A stretch of DNA of 53,003 nucleotides from Paulinella micropora. Its lineage: Eukaryota; Cercozoa; Imbricatea; Euglyphida. The translations under genes and the position numbers were made by a program. The stretch covers positions 174,754 to 227,756 of the forward strand of contig BJOX01000363.1 of NCBI GenBank assembly GCA_009731375.1, given 5' to 3'. Within the stretch, counting starts at the first letter, position 1, and each line of letters opens with the position of its first letter. The notes beneath the pieces are model-generated. The model made no database searches and had not been told where the DNA came from. It saw only the letters and a list, made by a program, of their open reading frames with translations. Positions 29,401-39,952 of the stretch are shown in pieces.

Positions 29401-32213
29401 CAATCATGTTTATTAGTAGGAAGTTGTGTGCGGCGGAGAGAAACTATTGCACAAGGCAAAGAGAGGCGTTGGCGGTAGTATGGGCCCTCAAGAGGCTCAG
29501 AGAGTATTTGTGGGGAGGACCTCAATTTACTGTCAGAACTGATCATCATAACCTGTTATGGTTGATGAATCATGAACAGACGGGACGGCTGGCGCGGTGG
29601 CAAGCGTTCTTGTCTTGTTTCGATTTTACAATGGTCCATCTACCGGGAAAGCGAAATGTGGTCGCTGATAGCCTCTCTAGGCTAGAGTTTAACTCAGAAG
29701 TATCGGCGTTGGTGTCCACGGTGGAGATGGAAGACTTGTCCACTGACAAGGTGTATGAGGTCAGCCACATTGAGGCGATGGAGATGGCGAGTGGAGTCCG
29801 ATATGACCGCACAGGTCTACGGTACAGTCCACAAGGCCCGGATCACGGGATATGTTGTGAGCTACATACCCAGGAGGACGCTGAGTGGTCCTATGAGGTA
29901 TATGAGAATGCGAAGGCGAACATAAGAGAGGAAGAGGAGACGCAGGAAGTTTATGCGGAGCCTCCTCAAGAGCGGAGAAGTGACCTAGACGATGACCCGG
30001 AAAGAATCAAGGTACGGCTAGAAGATGGTACTATCCATATAGCCTCGCCTACCGCATGGAGGCAACAGCAGGCTGAAGATCCGGAGTTTAAAGAACTGAT
30101 ACAGTTATATCAGAACCCGGATGAGCTACGGATGACGAAAGCGATCAAAGATCAGATGAAGGAGATGGGATGGAGAGATGGTCTACTGTGGTACAAGGGC
30201 CTTCACGGTCGCTATGCGTCACAGCCGGACAAATGGACCCTTTGGGTACCGGAGAGTCTGAGACGATTTATATTTGTCGCAGCCCACAATTGCCCACTTT
30301 TGGCGCATCCGGGTCGACAACGAACTCATATGTTCGTAGCGAGGCGATTCTGGTGGAAGAAGATGAAGGAGGAGATAGATCAGGCGGTGGATGCATGCAT
30401 CCCGTGCAAGATAAACAAAACACCACTGAAGGCAAATTTCGGCCTGATTGGCGAATTTCCTCTTCATGCGGGGATGTTTGAGTTTATACACATTGATCAT
30501 GTGGGACCTTTCCCAGAATCGAAGGATGGTTACAAATACCTCCTTACGGCTATTGACAGAGCCACCAACTATGTGTGGATCATCCCTGTCAAAGACGTTA
30601 CCGGCAAGACGACGGCCGAGGCGCTGATCGATAGGATCATCTCACAGATCGGAGTACCAAGAAAGATATGTTCTGATCGAGGCTCGGACTTTAATAACGA
30701 GGTCATCGACAAACTATCTAAGTATTACGGGATGAAATGGCAATATGTTACTGCCTATAACCCGCGAGCAAATGGGAAAATCGAGCGGGTACACAGACCC
30801 CTCAAAGCCTCGCTAAAGATGTATTGCACGAAGAAGGAGAATCAAAGAGCATGGGTCGAGGCAGCACCATCATTTGCGTTTGCAATGAACTGTCTACCCT
30901 CTACGGCGTTAGGAGGCTCGAAGAGCTCAATCTCGCCATATCAGTTAGTATATGGGCGTGAGCCTGATATCCCGACTTCGCTCCTTCACCCAAAAGACAC
31001 TTGGGCGGATGCGGATGAGTTGTTTGGGATGAGACTTAGAGTGAAGATGGAGGCGGAACAAATAGTCAGGGCGCATAGAGAGGCGGAGCGCCGAAAGACT
31101 GATGCTGAAGGGGTGCGACAAGCGCACTTGGATCAGATCAAGTTCCAGGTCGGGGATATTGTACTATTGTACCATCCTCAAGTCCCGAAGGGAGTCAGCT
31201 CTAAGCTGTTCACTCACTGGAAAGGACCTTATCAGATTATGGAACAGACGGGACCTCTGAATTACAAGATCAGGGGTAGAGGGAAGGTGCAAATTGTGAA
31301 TGTAAGAAGGCTGATTAAGTATGATCCCTTCTTACTGGAAGATGAATCCGTTGAGGAGGCGTTAAAACGGATGAAGGATGATTTCAAAGAGGTGCCGCCC
31401 ATCCACAAGGAGGCTGGCATAGACCAAGACGATGCTTATCGGGCACCGATAGCTGAGAAGGAGGAGAGTGAGGTGGACAGCAAGGAGAAGACTGACCGCA
31501 TAAGCGCGGTGGGGACTCAGTCCAAGTCTCCGCGAGAGCATAGCGGAAAGAAGGAGAAGATCACAGAGGCGCAGCTAAGGAGAGCGCGGAATGATCTTAT
31601 CAACGACCAACCGAGGAAGGCGATGAGGTCGATGAGATCAAAGGACGTCCACCAGGAGGAGGAGGGGACGGACACTGACCCAAACGCGGGCAACGTTGAG
31701 ATTGTCCATGAGCGATGGAAGGAAGGCGATGCGATAGCAACCATCGCATGGGTGAAAAATGTTTTCTATCTGATGAGACCAGCGGAACAACATGTCGCTG
31801 ATGACACTCTCTCAGACTTATACTTGATGCGGGTCGTGGCGGTCCCACGACAGATGCGTGTCACACGGACACTCAAAATATCATCAGCCGCAAAGATAGT
31901 ACAACCGATACTCCAGTTCTGGAGAAGTATGGACCCGGTTGAGGTTCCAAAGGCAAGACATTATCTGCCAGTATATAAAGACGCAAAAAGTCTCGAGACA
32001 TGGGATGATACAATTACTCCCAGAGACAAGGATTACACTGCGTGGACCATTCAGACACTGCCAAGAGGAGTGCTTGATGTCCCTTTTGAATTATCGTTGG
32101 GCGGAATCCCTAATAAGATCTGGGACATTCTCGAACAGTCAAAGTTCGATCTGACTTTTGTTGGTGGTCCTCCACCAGGCAAAGAAATCCGCGCCAGACG
32201 ACGAAGGCAGTGA
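26400..32213 (+). CDS. pol: Pol polyprotein (protease, RT, RNase H, integrase, C-terminal extension)
   Basis: The frame is open from 26,400 to the stop ending at 32,213. Numbering from codon 26,433: residues ~165-275 retropepsin-like protease, with DTMA at 179-182 in place of DTGA/DSGA and ILLSYDQL...GAVID as the second motif. RT ~650-900 has the YIDD box at 815-818. RNase H ~950-1085 has the DTDAS and TDHHNL motifs. Integrase has an H-H-C-C zinc region (~1290-1330) and a catalytic triad D1355, D1415, E1451 (35 residues between the last two). A GPY/F module (HWKGPYQI) follows, then about 300 residues of charged linker and a globular C-terminal domain with QFWRS and PRGVLD motifs, also present in the decayed element at 41.7 kb. 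There is no chromodomain. The start is probably by readthrough of the gag stop. Confidence 0.92.
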   Translation: MEGEEERKEKTVKFNPKVTVLSNAVVQTGPTLPLCENKDVGTQRLQPQGSLIPVHTARLPMITDANRKARLAMEARRPMADVSPRPSKQPRTDSMSTVAAGGEQKDNVCTQVPQDNVAQIVNAPVPQNNKNVNEVKQEEKKEELKNLETRLQNLERKVLVLAANIHRPDALCYTELYCETLKTILKVGNDTMANINIVGRKFFNRYRDWVDGNMKKSTGTLKGVSSRTDITGIITLTFKLKSARVYRMDLYVVPGYHGSILLSYDQLATMGAVIDCAARRVIYGVKRGEENDIDPFNATDSYEAYELSLATDHKKMAIAHEALEVYVHPHVVRPDELSWTDNWESQVCTVTVPTCHWDKKSIDDLIEKRKEEIICVAQRSPSLARFAEGVGTDVHITNGYCFHAKVGEEKREAFVPRRTGRIPDTPPETIKSFITDFWGDEPTWPRSLSEVKKCLRTLFENNKPYTIILPYNEKAIWAQEIRDRLIDHPIPVPSRKQQLVVACRMGTREQSSAYKRKLRDLDKLKLIPQAFTCFDGFYTRKAPLQYARLIDMLVELGKDDEPDTVTYEKTGLDDVSEEDLGLEEDREPLKQHKQMSDEDFQEAARKILEEGVGTEKEKELLKAKLEANKEIFDPPHAGGVKPEDFTAVIYKIPGAEPSPAPRRANLSIHEAKIAEELARQLLNEDFIERSTSSIVSQPRIVPKPGGEWRLTVNYARVNKVLEEERNPLPTLEEGRRVLRNAKFYSVIDLKNGFWQIPLEEKSRWLTAFVVGMEIYQWKVLPMGLKQAPGLFQKAMQKMLSSQYDDLSDGGFMRRRGQKAGEYAFCYIDDIIVYSNTMEEHIDHLSDIFRRIGAFGLKCNLKKCQLAKTSVTYLGYEISHNRVSISKEKREEIMNRPIPKNRTELHSFLAMAQYYSQFIPDWGATRAKVEKMIDFGDFEKWDEEALQAFHALKDLIYKDPKDGGLVLTMPDFTKQFVVDTDASKFAIGAVLQQEDEEKKLRPIMFISRKLCAAERNYCTRQREALAVVWALKRLREYLWGGPQFTVRTDHHNLLWLMNHEQTGRLARWQAFLSCFDFTMVHLPGKRNVVADSLSRLEFNSEVSALVSTVEMEDLSTDKVYEVSHIEAMEMASGVRYDRTGLRYSPQGPDHGICCELHTQEDAEWSYEVYENAKANIREEEETQEVYAEPPQERRSDLDDDPERIKVRLEDGTIHIASPTAWRQQQAEDPEFKELIQLYQNPDELRMTKAIKDQMKEMGWRDGLLWYKGLHGRYASQPDKWTLWVPESLRRFIFVAAHNCPLLAHPGRQRTHMFVARRFWWKKMKEEIDQAVDACIPCKINKTPLKANFGLIGEFPLHAGMFEFIHIDHVGPFPESKDGYKYLLTAIDRATNYVWIIPVKDVTGKTTAEALIDRIISQIGVPRKICSDRGSDFNNEVIDKLSKYYGMKWQYVTAYNPRANGKIERVHRPLKASLKMYCTKKENQRAWVEAAPSFAFAMNCLPSTALGGSKSSISPYQLVYGREPDIPTSLLHPKDTWADADELFGMRLRVKMEAEQIVRAHREAERRKTDAEGVRQAHLDQIKFQVGDIVLLYHPQVPKGVSSKLFTHWKGPYQIMEQTGPLNYKIRGRGKVQIVNVRRLIKYDPFLLEDESVEEALKRMKDDFKEVPPIHKEAGIDQDDAYRAPIAEKEESEVDSKEKTDRISAVGTQSKSPREHSGKKEKITEAQLRRARNDLINDQPRKAMRSMRSKDVHQEEEGTDTDPNAGNVEIVHERWKEGDAIATIAWVKNVFYLMRPAEQHVADDTLSDLYLMRVVAVPRQMRVTRTLKISSAAKIVQPILQFWRSMDPVEVPKARHYLPVYKDAKSLETWDDTITPRDKDYTAWTIQTLPRGVLDVPFELSLGGIPNKIWDILEQSKFDLTFVGGPPPGKEIRARRRRQ

Positions 32214-33057
32214 CAAAGAAACTATTTTTCTTTATGCGTCTCAAATAAACTGATTGATTGCCCACGGCGTATCATGATTTGATCATGCATCATCAGTTAT
32301 CAATATGAATATTAAAAAGACTCAGTGATATAACTTGGCATTCGATCGCAACATACGAGTGCGAAAGGTCGATCGACGATGATACTACACCGTATACGGG
32401 GATCGCTAGTGTATTGAGCGATGGTGTTCCCGGGTATGACCCTTTCCAAGTCCTGGGATGATGTTCTCGAAAATGAAATGTTCTCTGAAACTTTCATTAA
32501 ATTATTTTTTACGATAGATTATATACTGTCGTACCTGAGCACGGTCAATCTCTACTTGTGTCGGTATATCGCAGGGTCGGGTACATACACCTCGACTTCG
32601 GATATAGCTATTAGGACTGGCCCCCTAATACTATATCATAGGATATCCGCCTTATACAAGGGTATGTCATTAAAAAAGACAATGTACTTACGATCTCCCT
32701 GTGAATAATAATAATAATAATGATAATGATAAGAAGAAGAAGGAGATCAAAGGGGGAATCGTACTACAGCACCACGTTGCTTGTATTTTTTTATTAATTG
32801 TACGTTTGTTCTTGACATACTGCCGAAAAAAAAAAAAAAAAAAAAAAAAAATTGAGGGGAAGGAGTTCAAAATTTACAAGAAAGGCTAGAGAATCCGCTT
32901 TGACGTGCCGTATGAGGATATATTTATCGTCTTTTAGCGTCTATCCGTGGGTCGATGCGCTGTGTGGCATGACTCCATAGCGCATACTATTTGCAGAAAG
33001 AAATCAGAAGGTGTATGACGAAAATGCTATTTCCGTCATAAAATCGGGAGGGGGTAC
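32214..33057 (+). other. 3' untranslated region of the retrotransposon
   Basis: About 840 bp with no convincing ORF. It contains (AAT)n at 32,704-32,722 and a long A-run at 32,826-32,850 that is immediately preceded by CCG. It ends at the polypurine tract. There is no env-like ORF. Confidence 0.7.
33046..33054 (+). promoter_or_regulatory. Polypurine tract
   Basis: GGGAGGGGG lies three bases before the 3' LTR and should prime plus-strand DNA synthesis. Confidence 0.75.
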
Positions 33058-33294
33058 TGTAGGCATCACCCCCCGGATAGCCGGTAAAAAGTACCTTTTC
33101 CTGGTGACAGGTGCTCCAGCTTGTTTTTAAGTATTATTTGTCCGAATTGGACCTGATGCCATTTTATTCCTGGTCTGTTGCCGTTTTCCTTTTTGGCTTC
33201 ACTGAGCTAATACAACGAGACATCATTCTCATTCTTGAGGACTGTGTTTGGTTGTATTACCGACTTTTTACGAGCTATCGTTGGGGGCATTACA
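33058..33294 (+). repeat. 3' LTR
   Basis: 237 bp, TGTAGG...TTACA, with two substitutions relative to the 5' LTR. It is followed by CACTGATCTGCGAG, the continuation of the palindrome arm. Confidence 0.93.
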
Positions 33295-34280
33295 CACTGA
33301 TCTGCGAGCTTCAAGTCAACCAGCCGCATCATTGAAGGTAGATGGGACCGTTATTCCTACTATGATATCATTGAGAGTCAGAGAGAGCAGAATGGACAAT
33401 TGAAGTTATTATCATCTTATAATAATGTATTTAGTCATACCGGCGTCCCACCCCAATGACAATTACCTATTTTACCTATATCACTCTAAGTGTAGCGGTG
33501 CCACTGTTGAATTCAACTTGAAGCTCAAGTTGGCGGGTTCAAGTGAAGTTGGGGGTTGTGGCGCTAGGTGACGTCACGGTGTTGATATCGTTCATCTCTA
33601 ATATTTAACTTATCATGGCAAGTCACAGTAAAGTATTAATACGACCCTCTCGTTGTCCAGTGGTTGAAAGTTAGCGTATTAATAATTAAAGTTAACTCCA
33701 CGAATTCAACTTCCTGGCTGAGCAGAGCAGCGGGGACGCTTTTGCTTCCGTGGTCTCGCAACCGGGCTAACGATGCTTTTGCGCATTGCCAGTAGTATCA
33801 ATTCTCAAATCTGATCATACTCTAGTAATGTACTTCATCTACCTCACTGAACGAATCATCTAAATCGTTGGAAGTCATTTGCAAACGAAATCGAAAACTA
33901 GTTATTAGTACTTGAATATCACTGCGGACATTCAAGTGGCAAAACAGCACAACTTTGACCTCATCTTTCTTAATCAATATTTGAGATACGGAAATGCAGC
34001 GCACACCGTTGGAAAGCTGGAGTCTTGTCCTAAGCTTTCCAATGCTGGCTTTAGATTTGTCGTATCACTCAGATTAATGGAGAACGATGAGATCAAAGTT
34101 GTATAGTTTGCCATTTGAATGTCCGCAGTAATACTGCACCAGAAACAGTTTGAAGCGGAGAATCTCAGGAACCGATAATAATAAAGACGTTGTGCAGTTT
34201 ACCTGCGGCAGTTCAGTTACTCAACTCTGCTAGTGCACTTCGTCGTCTACCGTACTGAACGAATCATCTAACAAGCGTCT
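33295..34280. repeat. Right palindrome arm beyond the retrotransposon
   Basis: It mirrors 15,300-16,280 of the left arm, including dispersed-repeat copy 2 (33,410-33,680) and the inverted copy of the long hairpin (about 33,905-34,130). No gene recognised. Confidence 0.75.
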
Positions 34281-34785
34281 TTATATTTTTAATATAACGT
34301 TTGACAGATGCTGAAACTTTGAATTCCTTCGAAGATTCAGCCATGTTTTTAAAAGTTCAACGGAGAAATTTGTAACAGCTACTGGATCCATTCCATAGAC
34401 GCCACACACCCGTCGTTCAAAACATTGATACAGCCTGTCGCGTTGGTTCACGATTTCATCCACAGATATTCCACTCTGGCTATCCGGGTCCCGAGAGAAA
34501 ATTGAAACAGCCTCGCCACTCCATGATCGCCACGCCGCGACTACCCAGAATATTACGACTACCCAGAATATTACACATGCCGTTCTCCCCCGTCCAACGG
34601 TAGGGGACGCCATTCTCGACCAAATCAATGAAAGTGCTCTTCTGATACAAAAACCTAACAAACATAATACATTTTGTCAATTTGTTAGGAAAACGAAGTA
34701 GGTAATAAATGAACGTACGCTCTGTTGCTCGCGTCTTGCGTGACGTACTGTTTTGGGCACTGAATTTGCCTGGTTCCACCGTACG
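34281..34785 (-). pseudogene. Truncated copy of the Cys-rich gene (last exon region)
   Basis: On the minus strand it begins abruptly at 34,785 inside the YGGTR codons, runs to the exon end AACAGAGC|GTACGTTC, through the ~73 bp intron, and into the last exon (FLYQKSTFIDLVENGVPY). A short MCNILGSRNILGSRG duplication (about 34,590-34,530) replaces the MCNILTEKRTH region of the parent gene; the left-arm copy has the same insertion. The 5' two thirds of the gene are missing. Confidence 0.7.
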
Positions 34786-34799
34786 CCTCCCCATGAGGT

Positions 34800-36875
34800 G
34801 GATGTGACGAAGGACAGTATGTCGAACTGTGGTTCGTTTGCCTTAGCCTGATGATCAGGAAACGACAATCCTACAGCCTGCATGGCCTGCAGCAAGATGT
34901 TTGCCCGCCGCATACGTTCGCCCTTGTCCGCTTTAGGGCCGAAGATCTTCTTCACAAAAGTTGCATCCCACGCGATACTTCGACCAATCGGTCAACACGA
35001 AAACCTGAAGCGAGAATGCGCGGTCATCGGCATCTTGTGCCTGTGACAAGACGTTGCGAATGTATCTTTCCCCCGTTGTTCGGCCTTTGGTGGTCGTTGC
35101 TCTAGCGATGCCCTTAAGGACTGCTACTAGTAACATCGCCAAATCAGCACGAACTAGGGGCGTGATCAGCTTTTGTGGAAGGTCCACGATTTCGTTGTGT
35201 GGCACATCGGCTTCCCACATACGTTGTGCCATTGCCGACACCAGGTCGGCGACGATAACAGGGTCGCACATGAAACCCCAGTTGGCCCCCTTTACAAATT
35301 GTTCGAGCAGGTAATGAGGTCGGCTGGGAGGCTTCAGTTGTCCCCCTTGGATCAATCGACCCGCTTCCTCATCCCATTGTGGCCACTTATGCGTTAACAA
35401 GTCTTGGGATGCCCAACGACTGGCTTTGTTGGCTAATATCTGTTTAGTGTCAGCAGCGGTTAGACTGAACTGTCCAATCGTGCTGTCTAGACACGTATAG
35501 CCCAACAAAAGCAAGATACCTTCGCCATAATCAATATTGACTTGCGGGTTATACTTGCCATAGTCAAAAGTCGTGGCCTTGTCGAGCCGAGTCAGAGCTC
35601 GTTCGACCAATTTGTCGTTCGCTTTCTTTTGTTCTTCCGTGGTGTTTGAAGGTCGGTTGTGTCCGCCACCCCCCTGGTTTCCCGGGGGCGGGACAACTAC
35701 CGTTCTGTGAAAGAAGACGAATATCGTTCCCTCTGGGACGACGGTTGCTCTGCCATCATTGCCATATGTGACATGAACCTCGTTCGCTAGGCGAATTCGG
35801 AGGATGTCACTGATGGTCTGTGCTACTAACTCGCACATAGCGAGGATGTTGCACCAGTAGAACTTAACCGCCGAATGGGGAGCGATTTTCTTTTCCACCG
35901 CCTTACCACCTCTAATAGCCTTCTCAAACACCATGGTGGCCTTGAAGTATTTGAACTTCGTTGCCATCCTACTCACCCATTTCCACTGATGCTGTTGGAT
36001 TGTATCAAGCAGCTCGTTAAGGGTGTCCCGGGCTTGGGCAGCTGCTGTTGAATCGTCCTCAGAGGGGAGAAGCTGTTTCTTCCAGCTCTTGTGCTCTGTG
36101 GGGGTGAGATTCCAAATTGCAACCGCAGCACTCAGGTTTCGTGCTGAAACTATATTCCAAGCTTGTATCTCCGAGATAAACACCAGCAACCCTGCCGAGT
36201 TGGGCCACTTTGTGTCTGTAGCTAGTTCTTTCTCTGGGTCCTGTGTGAAAGGAAAAGTGAGAGAGGGTTGCAGATCCTTTTTCTCGACGAATAAGGTATT
36301 CAGCAGAGCTGGATACCTTTGGTGGTTTATCTGCCACGCTTCGTCTAATAAGTGGTGGTTTATCTGCCACGCTTCGTCTAATAAGGAGTCACGCACGGTT
36401 GCTAGAACCCTGTAGAGGTCCATAACATAATGTATGGTAGCGGTACCATTTGCAGTAAGGCTCGGATTGAACAAATGCATTAGTCCAATAGCCCCTTGTA
36501 TCGAGGGCTCCTTGAACACACACCTGTACCAAGTCGTTTCCGCATACATGTTATTTGGGAAAAGATGCAACGAGTTGTCGTTTAGGTTTGTCCCATGTTC
36601 CATGTCATCTAGAGGGTTGCCTGGCCATCCCTCGGCTGGGCCTCGGTATCGGTCCAGCACTACCTTCGTTTGAATTGCACGAGCCTGAATTACCAACCCA
36701 TTGTCGGGCCCTCTCCATGGGGAGCGAGGGACAGGTTCCTCCTGTGCTCGTCCTCCTCCCTTGCGGGAGTGGTAAAACCGCCGCCTGTGGCGGGCGTGTC
36801 GTTACCGTCTGCTTCGTCAAACATGTCTAGTTTTGTTACGATGGATGATCTCGTTTTAGAGCCTATCCACGCCAT
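34800..36875 (-). pseudogene. Unrecognised leftward ORF with two frame breaks
   Basis: The main open segment is 36,696-34,933 (about 587 codons). Upstream, a frame from ATG 36,875 or 36,824 (MFDEADGND...) reads to about 36,712, where a 1-nt shift would let it run straight into the main frame. Downstream, near 34,960, another shift joins it to a frame reading FVKKIFGPKADKGERM and on to about 34,800, where the palindrome arm cuts it. Overall this gives about 700 residues: an acidic N-terminus, Trp- and Gln-rich helical segments, and a PPPGNQGGGGHN linker. A 33 bp direct duplication (36,321 and 36,354) repeats the 11 residues LLDEAWQINHH. No catalytic motif or family is recognised; a structural protein of a mobile element is possible. 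Two indels suggest decay or sequencing error. Confidence 0.5.
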
Positions 36876-39091
36876 GTTCAGTGTGCCCCTGAAGAGTTAC
36901 GACGAGCAGAGTCGTGTGTTTTCGTGTGTGTGTGTGTGTGCTGTTGTGTTTGTTTTTGTTGTCGTGTGTTCTGTTCACTGTGTCATCAATGCTTGTGTCA
37001 AGCACGATGTTATACAACACAACCACCAGCTCACACACAACACAACAATCAACCGAAAACAGTCAAGGGTTTGGTGGACTCACCCCCCCCCCCCCCCCCC
37101 CCNNNNNNNNNNNNNNNNNNNNNNNNNNNNNNNNNNNNNNNNNNNNNNNNNNNNNNNNNNNNNNNNNNNNNNNNNNNNNNNNNNNNNNNNNNNNNNNNNN
37201 NNNNNNNNNNNNNNNNNNNNNNNNNNNNNNNNNNNNNNNNNNNNNNNNNNNNNNNNNNNNNNNNNNNNNNNNNNNNNNNNNNNNNNNNNNNNNNNNNNNN
37301 NNNNNNNNNNNNNNNNNNNNNNNNNNNNNNNNNNNNNNNNNNNNNNNNNNNNNNNNNNNNNNNNNNNNNNNNNNNNNNNNNNNNNNNNNNNNNNNNNNNN
37401 NNNNNNNNNNNNNNNNNNNNNNNNNNNNNNNNNNNNNNNNNNNNNNNNNNNNNNNNNNNNNNNNNNNNNNNNNNNNNNNNNNNNNNNNNNNNNNNNNNNN
37501 NNNNNNNNNNNNNNNNNNNNNNNNNNNNNNNNNNNNNNNNNNNNNNNNNNNNNNNNNNNNNNNNNNNNNNNNNNNNNNNNNNNNNNNNNNNNNNNNNNNN
37601 NNNNNNNNNNNNNNNNNNNNNNNNNNNNNNNNNNNNNNNNNNNNNNNNNNNNNNNNNNNNNNNNNNNNNNNNNNNNNNNNNNNNNNNNNNNNNNNNNNNN
37701 NNNNNNNNNNNNNNNNNNNNNNNNNNNNNNNNNNNNNNNNNNNNNNNNNNNNNNNNNNNNNNNNNNGTACGTGTGCACCCTGACAAAGTACACCACACTT
37801 GTGCTTCACAAACAAGTCGGTTAGCAACCATACTCCACCCTCGTGCGTACACAATCAAGAATCGTTCAAAAAGGTTTTCAATGATCCTTTCTGGGCTCAG
37901 CCCAATAGGTCACTGTTATTGTCCTTGTGTGAAAGAACCTTTCCCAACTCAAAAACAAACCGAAGCTTTGCCTTTTTGAGTTATGGGGGGTGTGTTTGTG
38001 AGTGTTCTCGTGTGTGTGTATGTGTTTGTGTGTACCGAGTGCTGCTGACTCTTCACACAACAACGGCTGATGCCGTGTGAGTTGCTCGGTGTCAGAGTTT
38101 TTGTTCTTGGTGACCTATTTGACACCACATACACGTTGTTAGTGCTTGGGTGTGATGTGAGGTGTGTGTCTCGTCTGTGTGTCTACGAGAGTGTGTATGC
38201 CTGTGTGTATACCGAGTGCTGGTGACTCTTCGCACACTTGTTGTTGATGTCTTGGGAGCTCCGAGTTCTTGTCCTTGCTGACCTAGGTGACACCAAACAA
38301 CACGTTTGGAGTGTTTGAGTGTGATGTGGGGTGTGTGTTTCGTTGTTTGTGAACAAAAATAAAAATTGTTCCCAAAACACACTCCTTTTTAGCCTCCCTG
38401 TCTTCAATTTACACTCAATTCCCCCGGCCTATGTCTTAATAGACTGGCCTACCACCCCTTTGAGAGATTGCTACCTTCTTTGGTGTGGGATGGGTGTTGT
38501 TTGTATAAACAGGTTTTATGCCAAAGGAATAGGATTCTGTATGTGTGTCGTTTGTTTGCTTGTTTCTTCTGCCTCGTTGCACGTATTGACGTGTCAACAA
38601 CGTTTGTGTCTGTAACGTGTTTGTGGCAGTACAAACAAGAGTTAGAGCGTGTAATTGTTGGTTATTCTCTTCGTGAGGAGTATGTGTAGGTATACGTGTA
38701 GGAGTGTGGACAGAATTGATAGGAGGGTGCTTTTCTTCTCCTTGTGTGTGTTTGTTAAGCATTCCTCTGGCTCGACAATGTGTCGACAATCGCACTAGTG
38801 AGCACCCTAATGTTTCTGTCCCACTGAGTACACTTTCTATGCACCTTACACACTCCAATCACACTGCTTGAGGTGTCAAAGTCGTACACACAACGAGTGT
38901 CTTGTCGTGCCGCTTTATGGGCCTCTGTGCAAGATTTCACTGTTGTTTTTGTGCACTGCAAACTGCTAGCACCTCCCCAACTCCTTTCCTACACTCCTCC
39001 ACCACGTTTCCTTCTTTCTTTGCTTAGGGGAGTGGCTACTTTTCAAATTGCTGAACTGAAATTTGGAGGATATAAAAATCTAGGCTGGGAC
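36876..39091. other. GT/CA-rich non-coding region with gap and tandem repeat
   Basis: No gene recognised. (GT)n at 36,922-36,940, a C-run and a 664 N gap at 37,103-37,766. Two diverged copies of a ~178 bp unit (ACCGAGTGCTG(C/G)TGACTCTTC ... GTGTGATGTG(A/G)GGTGTGTGT) start at 38,034 and 38,212. The rest, to 39,091, shows nothing clear. Confidence 0.6.
37103..37766. other. Assembly gap (664 N)
   Basis: Preceded by a C homopolymer (37,084-37,102), which is probably why the assembly failed. Any ORF drawn across it is meaningless. Confidence 1.
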
Positions 39092-39477
39092 TCCACTTTT
39101 GTCGGTATAATCAAAAGATATTATTTAATGTAAGCCGGGGTATTTATCCTTCCAATTCCACAGTACTCTGAAAATAACCTAATCTTCCTCCTCTACAAAG
39201 AGATGAAACCAGTATGGCGGATAATGTAGGAGACTGTCAGAGCCAAGCAACAAAAAGGGAAAAAGAGAGGCATTTCCCAGCGTCACCCCTAACGATAATA
39301 TTATACGGCTTAAAAAAGTAGTACCGGTTATGAATCGTAATATTATCGTTTTCAACCGGCTCAAAAGTATATAAATAAAAACGGATATAACTACATCTTA
39401 AAGAGATATAACTCTTCTATACATCACTGTGTATAGGGGTATAAGAAAAGGTCGCATATTACCTATCTGCGCCTACA
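39092..39477. mobile_element. Partial inverted copy of the foldback element
   Basis: Reverse complement of about 11,457-11,842 with scattered substitutions. It keeps one end (CTATCTGCGCCTACA at 39,463-39,477) but lacks the other ~155 bp arm. It is a truncated copy of the element at 11,461-11,996. Confidence 0.7.
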
Positions 39478-39942
39478 GACCGGTACTACTTTTTACGCAG
39501 GATATTAACTTATGTAACCGGAACAGCTACTACGTGACTCTGACACTTAGTCGTCACTCAACTGTAGAGGGGCAGACCAAGCATAAGAATCAAGTCACTT
39601 GGCGACAAGCCGGACAACACTCAATGCAACTATGTATTGTGCGGGCCGGCCGACAATCCTTTTTCCCCCTTGGGGGGAAGCCGCCGTCAGCGGTCGACCC
39701 CCACGCCGAAGACTCGTGACTGACTCCTCATTCGAAGGCGCCCTCGACCGACCGACACATGACATAAGGCATTCCGACTGTCGGCTGCGTATAAGTAAAA
39801 ATAATTAGTCCACGTCCAGTGCGAGTCTCATCCGTGAGAACTCGTGCCCCCGAGCTTCAGCTCTATCCCGGCCATATGTTTTTTACGTCGTTTTAGTGGG
39901 GTCCAAAACGGAGGCAAAATAGGCGCAATGAGTTTTTTTTAC

Positions 39943-39952
39943 NNNNNNNNNN
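39943..39952. other. Assembly gap (10 N)
   Basis: AATGAGTTTTTTT occurs just before and just after it, so the two contig ends probably overlap. Confidence 1.

Larger units (their letters stand above)
22680..33294 (+). mobile_element. Complete Ty3/gypsy LTR retrotransposon, 10.6 kb
   Basis: It is bounded by two 237 bp LTRs that differ at two positions, and flanked by the 4 bp target duplication CACT (22,676-22,679 and 33,295-33,298). It has a primer-binding site, long leader, gag, pol and polypurine tract in canonical order. Domain order protease-RT-RNase H-integrase identifies the Metaviridae (Ty3/gypsy) lineage. The palindrome's left arm keeps the empty target site. Near-identical LTRs and intact ORFs indicate a young copy that may still be competent. 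Gag and Pol share one frame with an intervening UGA. Confidence 0.93.

Noticed and set aside
27380-31848. Several antisense ORFs of 60-115 codons within pol
   Set aside because: They are shadows of the long pol frame and have no independent features.
36670-37979. ORFs spanning the 664 N gap
   Set aside because: Their length comes from unknown bases; only short flanking parts are real sequence.
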